Made by a program: the position numbers and the translations under genes. A DNA stretch of 64,000 nt from Thermoguttaceae bacterium (GTDB taxonomy: Bacteria > Planctomycetota > Planctomycetia > Pirellulales > Thermoguttaceae), in the NCBI GenBank assembly GCA_017939795.1, contig JAGBAA010000108.1, positions 1 through 64,000 of the forward strand. Direction: 5' to 3'. Below the pieces are notes generated by a model. The model searched no databases, was not told the origin of the DNA, and saw only the letters and a program-made list of their open reading frames with translations. Positions 25,824 through 34,821 of the stretch are shown one piece after another. Numbering within the stretch: the first letter of the stretch is position 1; each line of letters opens with the position of its first letter.

Positions 25824-26903
25824 TTGGAGCAGAACGTGTCCCCAAAGAGATCCCGGCCCGTACCGCGAGTTCAGAAACCGCTTGAGGAACGTTTCCTTGC
25901 GGTGAATCCGCTTTCGCGGTGGGCGGACCATCCCATCCTGCTGGCGGTTTCCGGCGGTGCGGACAGCGTGGCGCTCCTGAGGCTTTTCTTGCATTTTCGC
26001 GAAAGATTCGGCCTGCGGATCTTTGCCGCACACGCTAACCATCAGCTTCGCGGTGAAGATTCTGACGGCGACGAGACGTTCGTTCAGGAACTCTGTCGTC
26101 AGCTTGAAGTTCCCTGCGCGGTCCGGCGTCTGGAGATCGCACGGACCTCCAACGGTCTGGAAAATGACGCACGCAATGCGCGGTACGCTTTTCTTCGCGA
26201 AACCGCAGAGTCTCTCGGATGCCGCTACATCATGCTGGCGCACCATCGGGACGACCAGGCAGAAACCATCCTCCACCGTATTCTCCGCGGCACGGGGATC
26301 GCCGGGCTTGCGGGAATGAGCCGACTGCGGCCTCTTGACGGTGCGGTCTCACTCATTCGGCCGATGCTGACGTTTTCGAAGAAAGAGATCCTCGACTATC
26401 TCGACTCGATTTCTCAGCCGTGGCGCACTGACGCAAGCAATTTCTCGACGGATCTGACGCGGAATCGGATCCGGCAGGAGCTTCTTCCCCAGCTTCGAGA
26501 AAATTTTAATCCCCAGCTGGATGCCGCTCTTTTGCGTCTTGGCGAGGCTGCCGCCGAAATGCAGAAAATGACGGATTCCCTGACTCAGCGTCTTGCGGAA
26601 CTCTGCGTTTCGGCCGCAGACGGCGAGATCCGGATCGTACCGCGAAAGTCCCTCCTTTCGGACACCTTCCCGGACGGGATCCCGGAATTTCTCTGGACGG
26701 AGCTTCTCCGGCACATCTGGCGCAAAAACGGTTTCCCGGAACGGGAAATGGGACGCAGTGAATGGCTTCTTCTTTCGCAGATGCTTCTGCATCCGAACGT
26801 TTCCGGAATCCCTCAAGCGCACGTTTTTCCGGGCAATATCCGGGCAGAACGTACGTTCAGTTTTCTTTGCCTCACGCCTTTTTCGCCGGCGCGCACCACT
26901 TGA
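25824..26903 (+). CDS. tilS: tRNA(Ile)-lysidine synthase
   Basis: A 359-residue N-type ATP pyrophosphatase that converts C34 of tRNA(Ile)CAU to lysidine so it reads AUA. The PP-loop is LAVSGGADSVALLRLF. Other family segments are AHANHQLRGEDSDGDETFV, HHRDDQAETILHRILRGTGIAGLAGM and DASNFSTDLTRNRIRQELLP. No ATG precedes the conserved region. TTG at 25824 has GAAAGAGG 10 nt upstream; TTG at 25797 and GTG at 25836 are alternatives. The C-terminal region is shorter than in E. coli TilS (432 residues). It is convergent with polA. Confidence 0.92.
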   Translation: MEQNVSPKRSRPVPRVQKPLEERFLAVNPLSRWADHPILLAVSGGADSVALLRLFLHFRERFGLRIFAAHANHQLRGEDSDGDETFVQELCRQLEVPCAVRRLEIARTSNGLENDARNARYAFLRETAESLGCRYIMLAHHRDDQAETILHRILRGTGIAGLAGMSRLRPLDGAVSLIRPMLTFSKKEILDYLDSISQPWRTDASNFSTDLTRNRIRQELLPQLRENFNPQLDAALLRLGEAAAEMQKMTDSLTQRLAELCVSAADGEIRIVPRKSLLSDTFPDGIPEFLWTELLRHIWRKNGFPEREMGRSEWLLLSQMLLHPNVSGIPQAHVFPGNIRAERTFSFLCLTPFSPARTT

Positions 26904-26929
26904 ACCTCCCAGGTTTTCTTTTCTGCCGA

Positions 26930-29900
26930 CTACCATTCCCTGCCGACTTCCACGTCGACTTTCAGCGGTACACTGAGCGTCCACGCATTCGTCATTTCTT
27001 CACGCAGGATCTCCTGTACGGCCTCGATTTCTTCCGGCGGAGTTTCCAGAAGGAGTTCGTCGTGGATCTGAAGCAGAAGGCGGGAACGCAGTTCCGCGCG
27101 TTTCAGACGGGCGTAGACCCGCAGCATCGCCAGTTTGATCAGATCTGCGGCAGAACCCTGGATCACCGTGTTGACGGCCATTCGTTCCGCAAGATTCAGC
27201 TGACCTTTCTGCACGGGGCGTATGCCCGAGATAGGACGCCGCCGTCCAAAAAGCGTCGAGACGTACCCATTTTCCCGCGCAAATTCCAGGACCGTGTTGA
27301 GAAACGACTCGATCGCAGGGAACTGCATGAAGTAGGTTTGAATGAATGTGCGCGCCTCATCCTGCGGGATCTTCAGCTGCGCGGCGAGTCCGAAAGAAGA
27401 CTGCCCGTAAATGACGCCGAAATTCACGGTCTTCGCTGCACGACGCATGGCCGGCGTGACTTCGTCCAGCGGAACACTGTGGATCTGACTCGCCACACGC
27501 GCGTGAATGTCCTGGTCTTTTCGGAATGCCTCGCAGAGATTCTCATCGCCGCAGTAGTGCGCAAGAACGCGCAGCTCGATCTGACTGTAGTCTGCCGAAA
27601 CGAACGACCAGCCATCATATTCCGGCACAAAGGCACTTCGGATCAGCTTTCCTTCTTCCGTTCGGACCGGGATGTTCTGCAGATTCGGTTCACTGGAACT
27701 CAGGCGTCCCGTTGCCGTCACCGCCTGATTGAACGACGTGTGGATCCTGCCGTCTGCCGGTGAGATCAGACGCGGAAGTGCTTCGACGTATGTGTTCTGC
27801 AGTTTTACCATCTGCCGGTACTCCAAAAGCCGGGCTGGAAACGGATGAAGGCTGGCGAGTTCTTCGAGTGTCTGCGCATCGGTACTTGGGCCGGTCTTCG
27901 TCTTGTGCAGGATCGGAAGTTCCAGCGTTTCGAAAAGGATCTTCTGAAGCTGACGCGGAGAGTTCAGATTCAGACTGCGCACGTTTTCCAGCGTGAAAGC
28001 GGGATCCCCTTTCGTTTTATTTCCAGGTTTATTTTCTTCGCCGGTTTCAGGATTTGAAACGGCCTCGTTTTCTTCGCCGGTTTCCATACCGGTCTTTTCG
28101 CCGGTCTTTTCGCTGGTCTTTTCGCGGACCGCACTTTCTACCAGGGCGTAAAGGTCCTCAGAAAGTTCCCCGATACGTTTTCCAAAACGCTTCGAGATTT
28201 CTTCAAGACGCTCTTTCTGAATGAAGATCCCCCAGAATTCCATCTCGGCCAGCACTTCCGCCAACGGAAATTCCAGACCGAAACAGACTCGGTCCAGACG
28301 GGCGTCGATGAGCTTTTGGGTAAGATTTTGGAAAAGGCTCCGCAAAAACGGACGCTGGAAGGATTCAAATTCCGTGAAATGCGGATCCTCAGGTACTTTC
28401 CCCTTTTTCGTGCGCGTACTTTTCTTCTTTTGGGGTTCCGGCATCTTCCTTGATCCCGGCTCTGAAAGGCTCTCGTGCGGGACGGCTTTTTCGTCTTCTG
28501 CCGACTCTTTTTGTGTCTCAAGCTCTTTCTGGATCGCCGTTTGAGCCGCCTGGACCTCGGGATCCTTCACCGCTTCCGGAAATGCCTCCGAGAGTGCTTT
28601 CAGGGAATCGTGTTTTCCGTCCGGCTGGAAAATATACGCGGCCAGCATCACGTCAAACTGCGGTCCGTGAAGTTCAAGGCCAAGATGCCGGAGGGAATTT
28701 CGCAGATTTTTCAGATCGAAACCGACCTTCACGACCGAAGCACTCGCCAGTTTCTCCCGATTTTCAAGAAGAAAGCACAAAAGCGGATTTTTCGACGCAC
28801 ATTTTGACGTGCCCTTCGACTCACTTTCCGACGTTTCCGAATTTTCTCCGTTTTTCTCATTTTCCGCAGCATCGAAAAGTCCGAAAAGATCCGTTTGGCT
28901 TTCATTTTCATTCAGCGATCCGGCCGCTTCCTCCGATTTTCGACAGGTTTGGGGCTTCTGAGTTCCGTTTAACTTTTGGGCGTCTGCTGCATCAAAAAGT
29001 CCGAAAAGGTCCGTCTGCCCGGTTTGCGCTTCTTCCATGCCGGCATTCGCATCTTTTGGGAACTTTACGTCCGGCAGTGAATTGGAAACGCCTGCCTGTG
29101 CCGATGCGGATTCCTCCAAAGCTCCAGGGAAGAACATTCTGTGCGTCAGCTCTTTCAGATTTTCCGTACTCCAGAGTGCCGGCGGAAGAATGAGCGTTTC
29201 GAGTTCTTCGGCGGCCGTCTCCGTCTCGCGCACTGCTTCCGGTCCGTCAGTATGTTCTGTCGCTGTGCCGTCTGTCTGCGCCGATCCACTTTCGTGCTGC
29301 GGCATCTCAAATCGTCCTTCAAAAAACGGAAGCTCAACACGGTTTCGGATCGATTCTGCAAAGACTTCAGATGTTTTTTCAAGCAATTTTCCTGATGTGC
29401 CGGACGGATTTCGGATCCCGAATGCCGTTTTGCCGGTCTCCTGCTTTCTGTTCGCCGAGCCTGCCGCCGAAACTCCGTTTTCTCCGCCCTCTTCCGGATC
29501 GAAACCATCAAAGATCCCGGGCTGAGAGCGGAATTCTGCATTTTTCGCAAAAGTCCCGGCTTTCAGGATCATGGACTTGAATGCGTACTGCTCGAAGATC
29601 GGCAGGACACTGCGAAAATCGAAATTCTCCACCTTGCCGCTTTCCCAGTCGATCTCGATCGGCACATTGCGCTCCAGACGCACCAGATCTCGGCACAGCA
29701 GGGCGGTTTCGACGCCGTTGAGCAGATTTTCCTTCCGTTTCGTCATTTTGGGACCAAAAAATACGTCGAGATTTTCCGGTTTCAGGATCTCATCCAGGTT
29801 TCCGAAACGCAGCAGAAGATCTTTCGCGACTTTCGGGCCAATGAGTGCGATCCCCGGCACATTGTCGGACGAATCGCCGACCAGAGCCTGATAGTCGACC

Positions 29901-30439
29901 ACCTGTTCCGGCGCGATCCCCCAGTCCTGAATGAGAAACTCCCGGTCAAGATAGAGATTCCGCCGCAGACTGAAGATGGAGACGGAATCCGAAATGAGCT
30001 GGCGTGAATCTTTGTCGCTGGTCACGAGAATGCACGTGCCGCCGGCTTTGGAGACCCTTTCAGCCGCCGTGGCCAGAATGTCGTCCGCTTCAAATCCTTC
30101 CAGTGCCAGAACGGGGATCCGAAGCGTCTCGAGGATCTCGCGGATACGCGGGATCTGCCCGATCAGTTCCTCCGGCATTTTTTCGCGCGTCGCTTTGTAT
30201 TCCGAGTACAATTGAGACCGAAAGGTCGGTGCGTGCAGATCAAACGCACAGAAAAGAAGATCCGGACACTGATGCTCAAGAAGAAGGAAAATGTCGCGGA
30301 CGAATCCGAAAACTGCATTCACCATCTCGCCGTCTTTTCCGAACATCGGCGGCAGGGCGTGAAAGACTTGGTAGACCAGCCCGTAGGCGTCGACGACAAA
30401 AACTCTTTTTCCGGAGAGATCCATTTCCATTCCGTTCAT
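26930..30439 (-). CDS. polA: DNA polymerase I, oversized
   Basis: A 1169-residue polymerase, about 240 longer than E. coli Pol I. The N-terminal 5'-3' exonuclease (about 10-295) is intact, with VFVVDAYGLVYQVFHALPP and VTSDKDSRQL. Residues about 310-540 are a Ser/Glu-rich low-complexity insert that includes a repeated TDLFGLFDAA motif. A 3'-5' exonuclease-like domain follows with VKVGFDLKN (Exo II-like) and FDVMLAAYIF (Exo III-like), but no Exo I DxE motif is visible, so proofreading is probably lost. Another charged insert precedes the polymerase domain: motif A DYSQIELRVLA (about 950), O-helix RRAAKTVNFGVIYG, motif C IHDELLLE. AGGA lies 7 nt before the ATG. It acts in Okazaki-fragment processing and repair. 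Confidence 0.95.
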   Translation of the reverse strand: MNGMEMDLSGKRVFVVDAYGLVYQVFHALPPMFGKDGEMVNAVFGFVRDIFLLLEHQCPDLLFCAFDLHAPTFRSQLYSEYKATREKMPEELIGQIPRIREILETLRIPVLALEGFEADDILATAAERVSKAGGTCILVTSDKDSRQLISDSVSIFSLRRNLYLDREFLIQDWGIAPEQVVDYQALVGDSSDNVPGIALIGPKVAKDLLLRFGNLDEILKPENLDVFFGPKMTKRKENLLNGVETALLCRDLVRLERNVPIEIDWESGKVENFDFRSVLPIFEQYAFKSMILKAGTFAKNAEFRSQPGIFDGFDPEEGGENGVSAAGSANRKQETGKTAFGIRNPSGTSGKLLEKTSEVFAESIRNRVELPFFEGRFEMPQHESGSAQTDGTATEHTDGPEAVRETETAAEELETLILPPALWSTENLKELTHRMFFPGALEESASAQAGVSNSLPDVKFPKDANAGMEEAQTGQTDLFGLFDAADAQKLNGTQKPQTCRKSEEAAGSLNENESQTDLFGLFDAAENEKNGENSETSESESKGTSKCASKNPLLCFLLENREKLASASVVKVGFDLKNLRNSLRHLGLELHGPQFDVMLAAYIFQPDGKHDSLKALSEAFPEAVKDPEVQAAQTAIQKELETQKESAEDEKAVPHESLSEPGSRKMPEPQKKKSTRTKKGKVPEDPHFTEFESFQRPFLRSLFQNLTQKLIDARLDRVCFGLEFPLAEVLAEMEFWGIFIQKERLEEISKRFGKRIGELSEDLYALVESAVREKTSEKTGEKTGMETGEENEAVSNPETGEENKPGNKTKGDPAFTLENVRSLNLNSPRQLQKILFETLELPILHKTKTGPSTDAQTLEELASLHPFPARLLEYRQMVKLQNTYVEALPRLISPADGRIHTSFNQAVTATGRLSSSEPNLQNIPVRTEEGKLIRSAFVPEYDGWSFVSADYSQIELRVLAHYCGDENLCEAFRKDQDIHARVASQIHSVPLDEVTPAMRRAAKTVNFGVIYGQSSFGLAAQLKIPQDEARTFIQTYFMQFPAIESFLNTVLEFARENGYVSTLFGRRRPISGIRPVQKGQLNLAERMAVNTVIQGSAADLIKLAMLRVYARLKRAELRSRLLLQIHDELLLETPPEEIEAVQEILREEMTNAWTLSVPLKVDVEVGREW

Positions 30440-30648
30440 CTTAAAATCCTTTGTGTGCGGAGCGTTTTCTTTCCAGCTTCTTTCAGCTTTTTTATTTTTG
30501 CTTTTCTATCCATTTTCCGAAAAATTTCACTTTTAATGGATTTATCGATAAAATCAGCGAAAAACTCAAGAAGTTCGGATTGTAGGATTAAAATGCGCGA
30601 CAAATATTTCAAAATGCCAAAAAGTTGCCTGTTTTCGATTAATTTTAC

Positions 30649-30677
30649 TTGACAGACTGCACGATGAGAGATAAAAT
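30649..30677 (+). promoter_or_regulatory. Strong promoter of the coiled-coil membrane protein gene
   Basis: TTGACA, 17 nt, TAAAAT, about 75 nt upstream of the start. Consensus -35 and optimal spacing. The 312-bp divergent gap with polA holds no gene. Confidence 0.8.
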
Positions 30678-30751
30678 AGGCAAATACTCTTCCGCCTGAA
30701 AAGCGGAATTGCAGGATTTGTGGAGAACAAATGAGATCAAAGGAGGCCTCC

Positions 30752-32296
30752 ATGGCTAAAAATGCACTTTCCATTTCACTGATTCTTTTCGTGATCATCG
30801 CCTGCGCACTTGGCGGAACGACCTACTATTTCAAGAAAAAGGTCGATGAAAATCAGAGCAAGATGGAAGCCGCAGTTAAGGCTTTGCCCGGAAAAGACGC
30901 AGAGATTGAAAAACTGGGTAAAGAGATCCTGGTCCTCAAGAGCTATCTCGGGCAGGAAACGGCGTCTCTGGAAGACATTACGGTCCAGTATAATTCCGAC
31001 ATGAAGATCGTCGTGGTGGAAGGCGGAGCTCCGGCTCCGGCTCCGAAAAAGCCTGCCGATGAGAATGCGGAGGGGGCTGAGGGCGAAGAAGGTGCCGAGG
31101 GTGCCGAAGACGCGGAAGGTGCTGAAGGCGGCGAAGGTGCCGATGCCGCTGCTGTCGCGAATGCCGAAAAGCCCAGCTATCGGACCGTCATTGAATTCCT
31201 TTCCGGAAAGATCGTCGAGCAGAATGACCTGATCGCGCAGATCGAGACGCTGAATCAGCAGATCACCGATCTGAAAGCGCAGGTCGAAAAGGCGAAGGAA
31301 GACGGAAAATCCGCCGGTATTCAGGAGACCGAAGAAAAGTACAAGACGCAGATCGCCGCGCTTGAACGGGATATTGAGGAACTGAACGGACGCATCGAGA
31401 CGAAAGACTCGGAGATCAAGCATCAGCTTTCTGAAAAGAAAAAGATGTCTCGTGAAAGCAATCGTCAGAAAGAAGAAAACGAAGAGCTGAAAAAGCAGAA
31501 TCGTGAACGTCTTGAAAAGATCACCGAGCTGGAAGAGATCCAGCGTCAGGCCAAACAGCCGCCGGCGGAAAGCAAGATGGGTGAACTCGTCTACGTCGAT
31601 CCGCTCGGAAAACAGGGTGTCATCAACCTCGGCAAAAAGGATAATCTCTCCCGCGGGATCACCTTCAGCGTCTACGAACCGAACAATCTGACCGAGTACG
31701 GCATGAAGGGGACGATCGAAGTGCTGAGTGTGTCGGAAGAACGTGAAGCGGAAGTCATCCTCTACAATAATGACGACGCGGATCCCATTTCCGTTGGCGA
31801 CGTGATCTACACGCCGACCTGGGCGCCTGGTTTCGAGGAGCACTTTGCCATTGCCGGATTCATCGACATCAACGGCGACAACAAAAGCGACCTGAACGAA
31901 GTCATTCGTCTCATCAAACAGAATGGCGGTATCGTCGATGCATATCAGCGCGACGACGGCAAAAATGCCGGACGCATGAGCGGGACCGTCACGTCCGAGA
32001 CCTCGTGGATCGTACTGGGACGCAAACCGGATGAAAAATCTCAGGAAGCCTACCTCATTACGTACACGAACATGACGAAGGCGGCTGATGACTTCAATAC
32101 GAAGCAGATCCAGCTGAACGACCTCCTCCGCAAGATGGGGTACCGTCCGTCCGCGACGACGCAGGACTTCGATGTCCGTCCGAATGTGGGCAGCCTCAAG
32201 CGTGTTTCGACCGGAAATGTTTCGGGCCTCTACAGCGACGAAAATGCTGAGGAAACGCCTGCGAAACGTACGCCTCCGCGCAAAAGCGCCTACTAA
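30752..32296 (+). CDS. Membrane-anchored coiled-coil protein, planctomycete type, function unknown
   Basis: A 514-residue protein. An N-terminal TM anchor (about residues 5-25, LSISLILFVIIACALGGTTYYF) is followed by coiled coil, an Ala/Glu/Gly-rich linker (about 95-135), and a long coiled coil (about 150-270). A beta-rich domain (about 275-355) begins GELVYVDPLGKQGVINLG. A segment around residue 370 reads FIDINGDNKSDLNEV, which resembles an EF-hand or dockerin calcium loop. AAAGGAGG lies 5 nt before the ATG at 30752, far better than the in-frame ATG 21 nt upstream. The strong promoter and terminator suggest high expression as a single gene. The overall plan fits an envelope scaffolding or tethering protein, which is inference only. 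Confidence 0.85.
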   Translation: MAKNALSISLILFVIIACALGGTTYYFKKKVDENQSKMEAAVKALPGKDAEIEKLGKEILVLKSYLGQETASLEDITVQYNSDMKIVVVEGGAPAPAPKKPADENAEGAEGEEGAEGAEDAEGAEGGEGADAAAVANAEKPSYRTVIEFLSGKIVEQNDLIAQIETLNQQITDLKAQVEKAKEDGKSAGIQETEEKYKTQIAALERDIEELNGRIETKDSEIKHQLSEKKKMSRESNRQKEENEELKKQNRERLEKITELEEIQRQAKQPPAESKMGELVYVDPLGKQGVINLGKKDNLSRGITFSVYEPNNLTEYGMKGTIEVLSVSEEREAEVILYNNDDADPISVGDVIYTPTWAPGFEEHFAIAGFIDINGDNKSDLNEVIRLIKQNGGIVDAYQRDDGKNAGRMSGTVTSETSWIVLGRKPDEKSQEAYLITYTNMTKAADDFNTKQIQLNDLLRKMGYRPSATTQDFDVRPNVGSLKRVSTGNVSGLYSDENAEETPAKRTPPRKSAY

Positions 32297-32330
32297 GAGA
32301 CCTGCGGGAGTTTCCCGGTACTGAGATTTG

Positions 32331-32367
32331 AAACGGAGCTGGACTAAGTGTTCAGCTCCGTTTTTTT
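32331..32367 (+). terminator. Intrinsic terminator
   Basis: Stem AAACGGAGCTG / CAGCTCCGTTT followed by TTTTTTT, 35 bp after the coiled-coil gene. Confidence 0.92.
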
Positions 32368-32394
32368 AGGCTCATGAGGAAACTCACACAATTT

Positions 32395-32660
32395 CGTTCC
32401 GTTCGCCGCCTTTGGGCGTGCGGTAAAAGTCACGGAGTGTCTTTTGCCGTTTTTTCATTCGGCGATACCGAGAGTCGCGGCAGGCGATGGCGATACCGAG
32501 AGACGCGGCAGGCGATGGCGATTCCGCGCGATGGCTTAGAAAACACGGTTCGTTGGCCGCTTCGTTTTTAGAGTGTGCGTCCGCGAGTTTGCCGGATGCA
32601 AAAGCAGCGAATGGGCACAAGCTCACGCTATCGCCGCACTCCCCAAAAACAGTATTTCGC
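32395..32660. repeat. Dispersed repeat cluster, copy D, with 29-bp tandem duplication
   Basis: The gap downstream of the terminator carries CGCCGCCTTTGGGCGTGCGG and, near 32625, CTATCGCCGCACTCC, matching the family core at 160, 16169 and 18355. Two tandem units CGATACCGAGAG(T/A)CGCGG + CAGGCGATGG lie near 32462-32520. No gene is supported in this gap. Confidence 0.55.
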
Positions 32661-32675
32661 AGAGAGTTCTGGCCG

Positions 32676-33407
32676 TTACCAGCGGCGGCGGGTGATCTGC
32701 TGGAGGATCTGGTAGTTGGAGTAGAGCATCCAGACGAAAAGGAGTCCGTTGAAAAACATTCCGTGCGTGAAAAAGAAGAATGCCCACGCACCTGCCGTTC
32801 CGATGGAGATCTTGAGAGAAAGGGGAAGGCCGGTCGCCGGAGAGCGATACATGAGGAACTCGCGGACGATCTGGCCTCCGTCCAGCGGGAAGATCGGCAT
32901 GAGGTTCAGGATCCCCCAGAAAACATTCACCTGGATCAGAAAGTAGAGCAGGAGCGTGAGGTATTCAGACAGAACGAAACAGGAACCGTCCGTTTCGAAA
33001 CCGAATGCCGCAGGGAAAAGGTTCAGGACCTGCGTCTGACCCAGAAGACAGAGGATCCCGGCAAGGAGACCGAGGAAGCAGAATCCGGCTCCCGGACCAG
33101 CGAAGCTGACCAGGATGTTTTCGAACCAGCGCAGGTGGTAGCGCCGGTCGAAAATCGTGAGTCCGCCAAAACTGTACAGTACGATGCGGGGCTGGATCCC
33201 GTAGGTGCGCATCACCAGCGCGTGACCGAGTTCGTGAACCAGGATCGATACGAAAACAGCCAGGATCCAGAGGATGAGCATTTGCGGTCCGCTAAGATTC
33301 ATGCCGAGGAAAAGCGACAGGATCCAGAAAAGCGGGTGGACGCGGACGGGGATCCCGAAAAGCTGAAAATTCAGATCGTATTGCGTGCGTGCCGGTTCGT
33401 AAAACAT
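32676..33407 (-). CDS. Site-2-type M50 membrane metalloprotease
   Basis: A 243-residue polytopic protein. The zinc-binding motif ILVHELGHAL lies in one TM helix and NLMPIFPLDGG (NxxPxPxxDG) in a later one, both needed for catalysis. The N-terminal VRVHPLFWILSLFLG helix places it in the short SpoIVFB-like/rhomboid-like M50B group without a PDZ domain. Such proteases cleave TM segments of regulators. Its start lies 4 bp after the lpxB stop, so both are read from one mRNA. The substrate is unknown. Confidence 0.92.
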   Translation of the reverse strand: MFYEPARTQYDLNFQLFGIPVRVHPLFWILSLFLGMNLSGPQMLILWILAVFVSILVHELGHALVMRTYGIQPRIVLYSFGGLTIFDRRYHLRWFENILVSFAGPGAGFCFLGLLAGILCLLGQTQVLNLFPAAFGFETDGSCFVLSEYLTLLLYFLIQVNVFWGILNLMPIFPLDGGQIVREFLMYRSPATGLPLSLKISIGTAGAWAFFFFTHGMFFNGLLFVWMLYSNYQILQQITRRRW

Positions 33408-33411
33408 AAAG

Positions 33412-34638
33412 TCAGTCCAAAAAAGTCAAAATTTTCTCTGCGGCATTCCGCGCCGCTCCATCCTGCCCAAATTCCCTGCGAAGTGCCTCCAGACGACGAA
33501 CGCACTCCATCCGTTCATCTTCGTTTTGAAGCCAGCGCAGCAGGTCGCCGGCGATCCACTCACTACGGTCCCGGCAGGTCAGGTACTCTGGAAAAATCGC
33601 GTCGCGTGCGTCCTGCGAGTCCGGACGGATTTCCGGATTGAAACTCCGAAACGGATTTTCGACGGCCAGAAGATTCACCAGCGTGATGAAACGGACCCGC
33701 CGGCAGAGCCACTGCGCAAACCAGCCGAAACGCGACACATGGTACGCGATGACCGTCGGTTTCGCATGATGAAGAAGCTCCAGCGAAACGCTCCCCGAGA
33801 CGCTCAGGCAGCAGTCCGACGCCTGAATGATCTCCGGTGTGTGCTGCACGAAGATCTCGAGCTGCGGAAATCCGGATCTGTCTTGCGTTTCCGACCGGTT
33901 CTGCGTCTCCAGTCCTTTCTGCGTCTCCACGAAATCACGGATCCACTGGGCGTGCTCTTCCCGAAACGCCGCAACGGCGAACCGCACGTTCGGCAGCACG
34001 CGGCAGATCCTCACGGCCGTATTCCAGAAGATCGGAAAGTTTCGGTGGACCTCCCCCGTTCTGGAACCAGGCAGAAGTCCCACGACCGACCGGTTTTCCG
34101 AGAGTTTCGCCATGAATTCAGTATTTTTCGGATGATTCCGGACCTCATCGAAAAAGGGATGCCCCGTGCACTCTACCCGGCATCCGTGTTCGCGGAGCCA
34201 GCGTGCTTCAAAAGGGAGTCCGCTGAAAATGAGGTCGGTGAGACGGCGCAGTTTTTTGACGCGCCCCTGCTTCCAGCTCCAGACCTGCGGCGGCGAATAG
34301 TAGAATACCGGGATACCAAGCCGTTTTGCGCGTTTCGCGATGTGCCAGTTGAAGCCGGGATAGTCGATCAGCACGACGGCGTCCGGATGCTCCGCGTGAA
34401 AGTACGCTTCCGCGTCGTCTGCCAGAGCGAAGAACTTCCGCAGGTTGGCCAGCACTTCCCCCACCCACATGACGGCGAGCGACGTGAGGTCGAAATGCTG
34501 CTCCAGACCAGCCTCTTTCATTTTGGGGCCGCCGAATCCCACGCACCGGACTTCCGGCTGAAGGGAACGCAGGGCGCGGATCAGGTTCGCGCCGTGAATG
34601 TCTCCGCTCGGTTCCCCGGCAGAAAAAAAGATCTTCAT
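33412..34638 (-). CDS. lpxB: Lipid-A-disaccharide synthase
   Basis: A 408-residue GT19 glycosyltransferase that joins UDP-diacylglucosamine and lipid X to make the lipid A disaccharide. Signatures are MKIFFSAGEPSGDIHGANLI, VGFGGPKMKEAG, VLIDYPGFNWHIAKRAK, FYYSPPQVWSWKQGRVKKL and LLPGSRTGEVHRN, with SVSGSVSLELLHHAKPTVIAY in the nucleotide-sugar site. AAAGGATGGCCAAAGT precedes the ATG. It shows that the cell makes lipid A. There is a small charged insert around residues 240-255 (TQNRSETQDRSG). Confidence 0.95.
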   Translation of the reverse strand: MKIFFSAGEPSGDIHGANLIRALRSLQPEVRCVGFGGPKMKEAGLEQHFDLTSLAVMWVGEVLANLRKFFALADDAEAYFHAEHPDAVVLIDYPGFNWHIAKRAKRLGIPVFYYSPPQVWSWKQGRVKKLRRLTDLIFSGLPFEARWLREHGCRVECTGHPFFDEVRNHPKNTEFMAKLSENRSVVGLLPGSRTGEVHRNFPIFWNTAVRICRVLPNVRFAVAAFREEHAQWIRDFVETQKGLETQNRSETQDRSGFPQLEIFVQHTPEIIQASDCCLSVSGSVSLELLHHAKPTVIAYHVSRFGWFAQWLCRRVRFITLVNLLAVENPFRSFNPEIRPDSQDARDAIFPEYLTCRDRSEWIAGDLLRWLQNEDERMECVRRLEALRREFGQDGAARNAAEKILTFLD

Positions 34639-34821
34639 ACTTTGGCCATCCTTTCCAGGAAAAATTTCATCGCATTTTAATCTTACGCTTTAACGCGCCG
34701 CGTGTCAATCCCCCCGGAATCGAAAAAGAGGAAATTTCTCCGATTTTCACGTTTCCCGCCGGCAGGATATGAAAAATCGGACCGGAAGCTCGAAGATCCG
34801 CATCGTCCCGCCGTCTGGAAT

